NCBI GenBank assembly: GCA_031002005.1
Contig: CM061919.1
Span: 177,489,121 to 177,553,120 of the forward strand
Direction: 5' to 3'
Source: Vandiemenella viatica
Taxonomy: Eukaryota; Arthropoda; Insecta; Orthoptera; Morabidae
DNA length: 64,000 nt
Shown here: positions 58,591 to 64,000 of the stretch, piece after piece
How positions within the stretch are numbered: the stretch's first letter is position 1
Layout of the letters: each line of letters starts with the position of its first letter
The notes under the pieces: generated by a model
The model's database searches: none
Seen by the model: the letters and a program-made list of their open reading frames with translations, nothing else
What the model was told of the DNA's origin: nothing
Translations under genes and position numbers: made by a program

Positions 58591-59621
58591 CTAACATCGG
58601 TATATTTGTATCAAAAATCGGTATATGAAAAAAATACAACCCAATAACCACAACTTGCGTGGCCGTTGGACACAAGCATAACACACACAACGAAGGAACA
58701 AATAGCATGAGCACTTTAGTACAAAAATATTGGGAATTTCGTTTTGCAGCAATGTTACAACAAAATTATTACAACCCTTCATTATGTTTGGTCCATCAGA
58801 TGCAAAACCCATTAGATTATTTTTATATGGAATATTATTGCTTCTAAAAATGTTTACACTGTTTTCAAATAAAAATACTGCATCAGCAGCTTCTAATGAA
58901 ATAAGAGTTAAAAAAACCAATCTTTGATGCGATGCTTTTTTGTATATCTCACCACTAAGAAAAAGTGTTTCGTTGAGCTAAGATCACTGGACTCGTCATC
59001 AATAAGCAAAAACATAGTTTGGCACAGATCTTAACATAAATTATTAAAACTTTCTGTGCTTATAATATGTTCAATTATGCCGTTAGTTTTACCAATAAAA
59101 CATGTTATTTCTTCTGTAATTTTTGAATCGGAACAAACGAACTGTATCAGGTTCGGTAGGTGCTCCATAATGGTAAATGGCGAATTATGTTTCGCAACAG
59201 ACGAGGCAGATATCAATGTAAGTACTGATACTTAGTAGAAAATAATGAATAATTTTTGCCTTGTTTAATAGGTATATCAGGTTTTTTTACATTAAATGAC
59301 GATATCTATGTGATTTTATATTCTTTGATGATATCAAATGTGCTTGTTGAGAGCGTGTTTCCCTGATGTAGTATTAATATCATTATTACAACAATTACAA
59401 TTGGCATGGTTTGCGCTTTTGTAACTTTTTGTAGCCAACTTGAAAATTCTTTTTCCCATTATTTTATATAAAATTGTAGGTATTTTTTTTAAATTTTTAC
59501 ACTCGCACTTGCACTCGGCTCTTCGTCTGACGACATTTTGACTTAGTAACTTGGAGAAAGTGATGAAAACTAACGAATGAATAAAATCCGTTTTTTTCCT
59601 CTTCGTCCACGGTGAGGTCAT
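58591..59621 (-). pseudogene. hAT-family transposase relic (BED finger to catalytic region)
   Basis: In minus-strand order: a degenerate finger ANCNCCNNDINTTSGKHALN (59621-59334 frame); AKHNSPFTIMEHLPNLIQF and DSKITEEITCFIGKTNGI (59216-59031), as in hAT transposases (AEHN..F...DH...L....PDS.IA......KT.AI). Then LLIDDESSDLSSTKHFFLVV, with the first catalytic aspartate region (DESTD-like), and after a frameshift LMGFASDGPNIMKG and IPNIFVLKCSCYLFLRCVCY (58920-58591). This matches the ZMYM6/DUF4371-type group of hAT-derived proteins. Stops and frameshifts occur between all blocks, and the C-terminal dimerisation region is absent. I found no TIRs or TSD. Confidence 0.75.
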
Positions 59622-60519
59622 TAGAGGCGGGAATAAAATCCTAATTCTCGTTTAAATAGACAAGAGAATTAGCTCTGGAATCCCCTAAAAATGTCGAAAA
59701 TATCTGGTACCAGGGTATTCCCCAAAAAATATCGGAAACGTTCTGCAATAGATAACTACTTATCATATAATCTATCGAGGAATTCCCTGTAAAACATAAA
59801 GGAAACGGGTTACGGTTTGCCAACATGAAAATATAAAATCGGTAAAAACTTCACGAAAATTTCCTGGTATTCTCAGAAACTTACCGACCCTCAGTTACAA
59901 ACAACGAATTCGCCTACGTGACATCGGTCTGCCAAGTGAACAGAACCAATGTTGCGCCAACATATTCTGATGTCAGAACCGAAGTGGAGCCCTTATTCTG
60001 TAAGCCGACCCAGCGTCTTCGACGGTATCCAGTGAGAGTCAATCTCCTCCCTGGGAAACATTGGCGCACTCAGGATTCGCTCAGTTTTGCAACAATATCT
60101 ATAAACATTATTACCAGTTACTTCAAAGTCTTCTGGATGGTTCCACACTCTTCCACTGAAAATCCTGTTCCAATCGACTGTACATGCCTATTCATTCAGA
60201 TTTTCACTTGCAGTAATTTATCGATTGTCACAGTACTCACTCATCGGTACTGTATTGTGAAACAAATCCACTTGTTAAGCGGATTCGTGCAGGATGTTAC
60301 ATTACTCACCATCCTTGGGACAAGTCCATTATACCTGGTAGTCGGCTGTCAAGCAAGCCTGCGGTTTTCCTAAGGAACCCCTACAGTCGTGATACCTCAA
60401 GTTTACACTTTCTAGAATCTAGATGATTGTGGTAACTAAGAGGTAACAGTTCTGCCCTGGGTGTTTTCCATCTTACTTCGATAGCTGTTGAGGTATCCAG
60501 CAAAATGTTCTTAGATTTC
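59622..60519. other. Unassigned; possibly the 3' part of the RT relic upstream
   Basis: A 151-residue plus-strand open frame (59918-60373) matches nothing I know. It is more likely chance or antisense to the decayed C-terminal part of the LINE at 60520-60960. GAGGTCATTAGAGGCGGG at 59613-59630 is an 18-bp match to the SINE family 1 3' region with no SINE around it. Confidence 0.35.
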
Positions 60520-60960
60520 ACTCTAGATCATGGCATGATATTCATGTGAAGGGTGAACTGAGCTGTTACAAACTTTCACCGTCCCTGCATTTACAGCTGC
60601 TTCACGTCGAATATCAGGTGGGTCTGTGCATGGGAATACAGTTTCTGTGTTGGGGTTGATTTTAGACGCCCAGCTCGCGATCTGCAGAATATACCATACA
60701 CGCCTCATATATTCCCCCGCAGAATAACATACTTTTAGATTGTGCTGAGCATACTGTTACGAGAATGAACATCCTCCCCGATCGTGTAACTTTACGAAGT
60801 AAACAGTTGCGAGATGAGACATTTGGCTCTATCATAAAGCAATGGTTTGTCAGCGATAATTCCAAATTAATATCCAGATATTTAGGACTGTCACTATACT
60901 GGGGCACTTTATTCTCCCACTTTATTCACAACTTCCTTGATGATTCTTTGTCCTTCAGAT
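60520..60960 (-). pseudogene. Non-LTR reverse transcriptase thumb relic
   Basis: The minus strand reads SPKYLDINLELSLTNHC and SSRNCLLRKVTRS (60907-60770), then VCYSAGEYMRRVW and DPPDIRREAAVN..TVKV with HPSHEYHA (60708-60523). This parallels a frequent insect LINE layout: PKYLGV.LDR.L....H, R.NLLRKL.G..W, Y..AEYA.PVW and GI.PPDIRRE. The ITG/LKPTP block is corrupted. Frames shift between blocks. The endonuclease and palm are not seen. Confidence 0.62.
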
Positions 60961-61173
60961 GAGATGCACGTATTCAAATTTTTGATGCGATCGATTTTTA
61001 ATACTTATTATCGCAATAAGCAGCGAGTTTACGCAAATCAAAGCGAAAGATTTCTTTCAGTTGTTTCTGATATTAAGTGTTTACATTATGCTTGACTAAT
61101 ATTATCGTGTGCATCATACAAAAATCCTATAAGATCATCTACTATACAATTTCCTAAGTTCATCTCGATAGCT

Positions 61174-61197
61174 ATTGGCTGGAGAACGGTGACGTCA
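61174..61197. promoter_or_regulatory. Inverted CCAAT plus CRE-like motif
   Basis: ATTGG (61174-61178) lies 11 bp before TGACGTCA (61190-61197). Paired CCAAT and CRE sites are common in promoters, but no transcription unit is recognised nearby, so this may be chance. Confidence 0.2.
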
Positions 61198-63350
61198 TGC
61201 GCCAACCTTCACTCGCAAATTAACAGCGACTAAATATTATTAGAAATTAGGAATTATGTGCACAATTTAATAGCTAAGCAACTGCTGTGTAATTAATTAA
61301 CAGATTATATTCATTAAGTTTGTTTTTGTAGCATTTAATTTTTTTAAATGCAAAAACTCTAGGCTAAATGAGGGTGGAACTATTTTTAGTAACTTACCGC
61401 TAATTAAAGCAACAAAAACTTAAATTAGACATGGCCTCTGTTGTAACGACGAATGCCAATTCTGATTCTGGTCGAAGCTATAGTTCAATCGAAACTCCGC
61501 TAATATTGCCGTTCGACCAAAGTTTATGCATTATAGTTTATTTGCTTTTTATATGTTTTACGAATCACTTTCGTTGATGATCTTTGTTCGTGTTCACTGT
61601 ACGTTGGTTATTACGTTATTTAAAGTGGACATCAGACTTCAGATATGTTACCTAAACAAGTGTTCTTGCCAATTCATTTCTTCGTAGTTGATTAACTATT
61701 AAATAAAGCTCATAAAGATTTGTAGTAAGGATATCTCTGGCTGCTACGAACACCATGACCAAGGATTTCATTTGAATATTTGGCCGGTCTCAATCAAGAA
61801 CGAGATGCTTTCGAAGTAATTTGTGCTGTGATTCGTGATCGCATTCCCATCAAACTAAATATAAATTCTTCAGGTTTTTCAGAGTGAACTTTTAGGTTCA
61901 AATAAATGTTTGTATTTCAGCTACTTCGAGTCAAGCGACCATGAACTCTGAAACAGTTATTACAATAGTACGATCGTCTCTGTCCACGTTTAATTCTTCT
62001 GTCATTATTTCTAAGTGCCTTTAAATAGATTTTATTCCAATTTTACAGGGTGAATTCTTATGGTGAAAAACAGATCAACTCGTATTTATACAGATCGGGA
62101 AAATCTGTCATAACTTTTGACCTAAAAACTGAAACTATGGCCATACGCAAAAAACGGTCACGGGCTCAGTAAGATGAATGAAATATTATGTAAGCAATTT
62201 GGAGTGAATTCGTTGAGACTGATGGTTGTATTGTAAGTTAGGCTCCAAGGAACAATCGTGGAGCTAATGTTCTTGTTTTGCAGACTATATGCTCCTATTT
62301 AGTGCTAACCTTCCCGACATACCCCTTACAACTTACGTCCTCATTTTCTGCTTCATCCAATACCGCAACACACTCGTCGCAGTTTATGAGAACAAGGAAA
62401 ATCAGACCGAATATCTATTTGAAAAACATAAATATATAGAAATATACAATAAGGTGAAGAAAAAATTGATTCTCTCATAATTTTATAATTAATTTTTCTG
62501 ACGTATTTAAAACGCTCATGTCTAAATGAAACTTACTGATGAAAGTTGACTAAGTATATTACCGTTCGATATATTTTAGTAAGCAGTAATAAAAAAGGAA
62601 TGGGGTCACATATCGATTCTCTTTTCTCTCTCTCTGAAAATTAACTTTATTTGGAATGGATAATCTCAGCATGTTCATCGCCTACACTGTATTTTAGATA
62701 ATTCGGTTTCTTCGAAAACAATATAACGTCATACCCTACAAACATTAGCCGAAGTAATTCGTATTTTCCATCAAAAGATAAATAAATAAAAAACTGTGTC
62801 TTCGTAAGAGCTCACTGTAGAAGAGAAATATTTATATAGTGCTAAATGACAAGAGAAAAAACGTGTGGTCAGGACATAAGAACACGTCTGAACATGAAAA
62901 CCGCCAGCGATTACTAGGGTAATTCAAGCATTAAAATATTCACGGAAATAGTATTTAGCGATCTTCAAAAACATGAAACGAATGTCACATAAAAGAGACA
63001 AAAGTTTATTAAATGTGTAAGTACGACTTAAAACACGTCTAATAAAATAATTATATATATACTCAATTAATCGTATATATGTTGACAAAAAATAAAAATT
63101 GGGTAAGTTTTTGAATTAATTTTGATTACATTGAATTATTAATAGTGACACAATAGCACAGTATATAATTATAAAATGTAGAAATATTGCAACATAGTTT
63201 TTACGGGTTTGCAGTCGGAAGACCCGTGGAGACTATTTTACATTTGTACGCTGGCAAAATCTCCATTCACAAATAGAAATATTATTTAAAATGTCACATG
63301 ATAGTCAACGTGCGAGAATGTCCGTTTGTTTATATTATATCTAATTTGTT

Positions 63351-63362
63351 GGTGACGTCACC
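63351..63362. promoter_or_regulatory. 12-bp palindrome with full CRE
   Basis: GGTGACGTCACC is a perfect palindrome around TGACGTCA, the ATF/CREB-type site. It lies about 150 bp before the GC-richer patch at 63510-63800. A functional role is speculative. Confidence 0.2.
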
Positions 63363-64000
63363 ACATCTGTTTCACCCAAACGTCAGCAATTACCTTTGTG
63401 GTAAAATTATTTGGAGTTGTCTTGTTTTTAATTTAACACTACTTTAAATGAAATGATCCTCACTTAGTCTACATAAAACATTCAAAAACTTGGCTATAAC
63501 GTGATAAGAGATTCCATACAGAACCATCTTGGCAAAGTCGGTCAAAGGGTGGGAACTATGACAGAGAGAAGCAACGAATGTCTGTGCGATCGGTCTCTGC
63601 CAGAAGCTACAGGTATCCATCGCTCCTAGCAGTCACTCGATTTCGCAGTCCATTTCCCTGATTCCGGTGCCTCGTAGTCTCATCTGTCCTCTGACAATTT
63701 GTTCACGTCAAGGCGCTGGCGTCGTTTCTCTTAGGTTGGAAGTTTCAAAGCAGGACACTCCAGCTACACTCAGACAAACAGCTAGTCCTTAATAAAACGA
63801 GGGACAGATGTTTGTGGGGTGTAAGAAACAAGTATCAATACAATTTTTACAATAAAGTCTTTGTTTCCTTCCTTCATGACCTTCCGTACCGCTACTTTTT
63901 CAGAAAAAATACTCTGTATTCCTTTCTTGCAATATATAACGCAATACACTTACAATTACAGTATATTCCACAAAATTATACTAGCATCGGATGAATAACC

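Larger units (their letters stand above)
60961..64000. other. Unassigned AT-rich sequence
   Basis: About 3 kb without credible genes or element ends. A moderately GC-richer patch at 63510-63800 has no coding signature I recognise. Two CRE-like palindromes are listed separately. Confidence 0.5.

Noticed and set aside
59918..60373. A 151-residue plus-strand open frame
   Set aside because: No domain, no codon or motif support, and it adjoins a minus-strand LINE relic; chance length in this composition.

Overview
The window looks like intergenic DNA from a large, AT-rich, repeat-dominated animal genome, most likely an insect. I recognise no host protein-coding gene, no rRNA gene and no intact tRNA gene. 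Nearly everything that can be explained is a transposable element (TE) or a relic of one. The insect call rests on the mix: CR1-like, R1-clade, I-clade and Tx1/L1-like non-LTR retrotransposons, Tc1-like and hAT transposons, many tRNA-derived SINEs, and an arthropod-type Inr plus DPE core promoter in one retrotransposon. The SINE resembles families I associate with orthopteroid (polyneopteran) insects; that is inference.

Layout: 1-5060 holds a 5'-truncated CR1-like copy and two GC-rich-ended elements with terminal inverted repeats (TIRs) that abut and share TTA target sites (Harbinger-like). A second CR1-like copy sits inside the second one. 6016-6955 is a 940-bp hAT-type MITE with a perfect 8-bp target-site duplication (TSD). 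8166-9639 is a dead Tc1-like transposon hit by a SINE. 11375-14800 has a CR1-like copy and an R1-clade relic split by a SINE with a perfect 10-bp TSD. 15212-20500 holds a Tc1-type fragment, SINEs, a second tRNA-like sequence and broken reverse transcriptases. 21400-21960 is an unexplained GC-rich island. 23790-27781 carries two more CR1-like copies. 28892-29150 is a third TTA-flanked MITE.

30088-35160 is a nearly complete Tx1/L1-like retrotransposon (promoter, zinc-knuckle ORF1, endonuclease-RT ORF2) carrying only three nonsense codons and one frameshift; tRNA-like sequence lies at its 3' junction. 36503-37930 is a six-unit tandem array of about 155 bp followed by a large inverted repeat. 38111-38850 holds a SINE and an RT tail. 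45080-46769 is another probable hAT-type element.

47202-54701 is the most complex locus: a hAT-type element (8-bp TSD GTAGTTTC) whose BED-finger-like coding region is split by a 6.35-kb I-clade retrotransposon (9-bp TSD GTTTCTAGC). That retrotransposon keeps an uninterrupted 917-residue RT-RNase H frame. 56965-60960 has a CR1-like copy, a decayed hAT transposase and one more RT relic. The last 3 kb is AT-rich and unexplained apart from two CRE-like palindromes.

The elements do not form a pathway. They record successive insertions, and nesting gives a relative order: SINE after Tc1, SINE after R1, I-clade after hAT, CR1 after Harbinger-like. Boundaries without a stated TSD are approximate.
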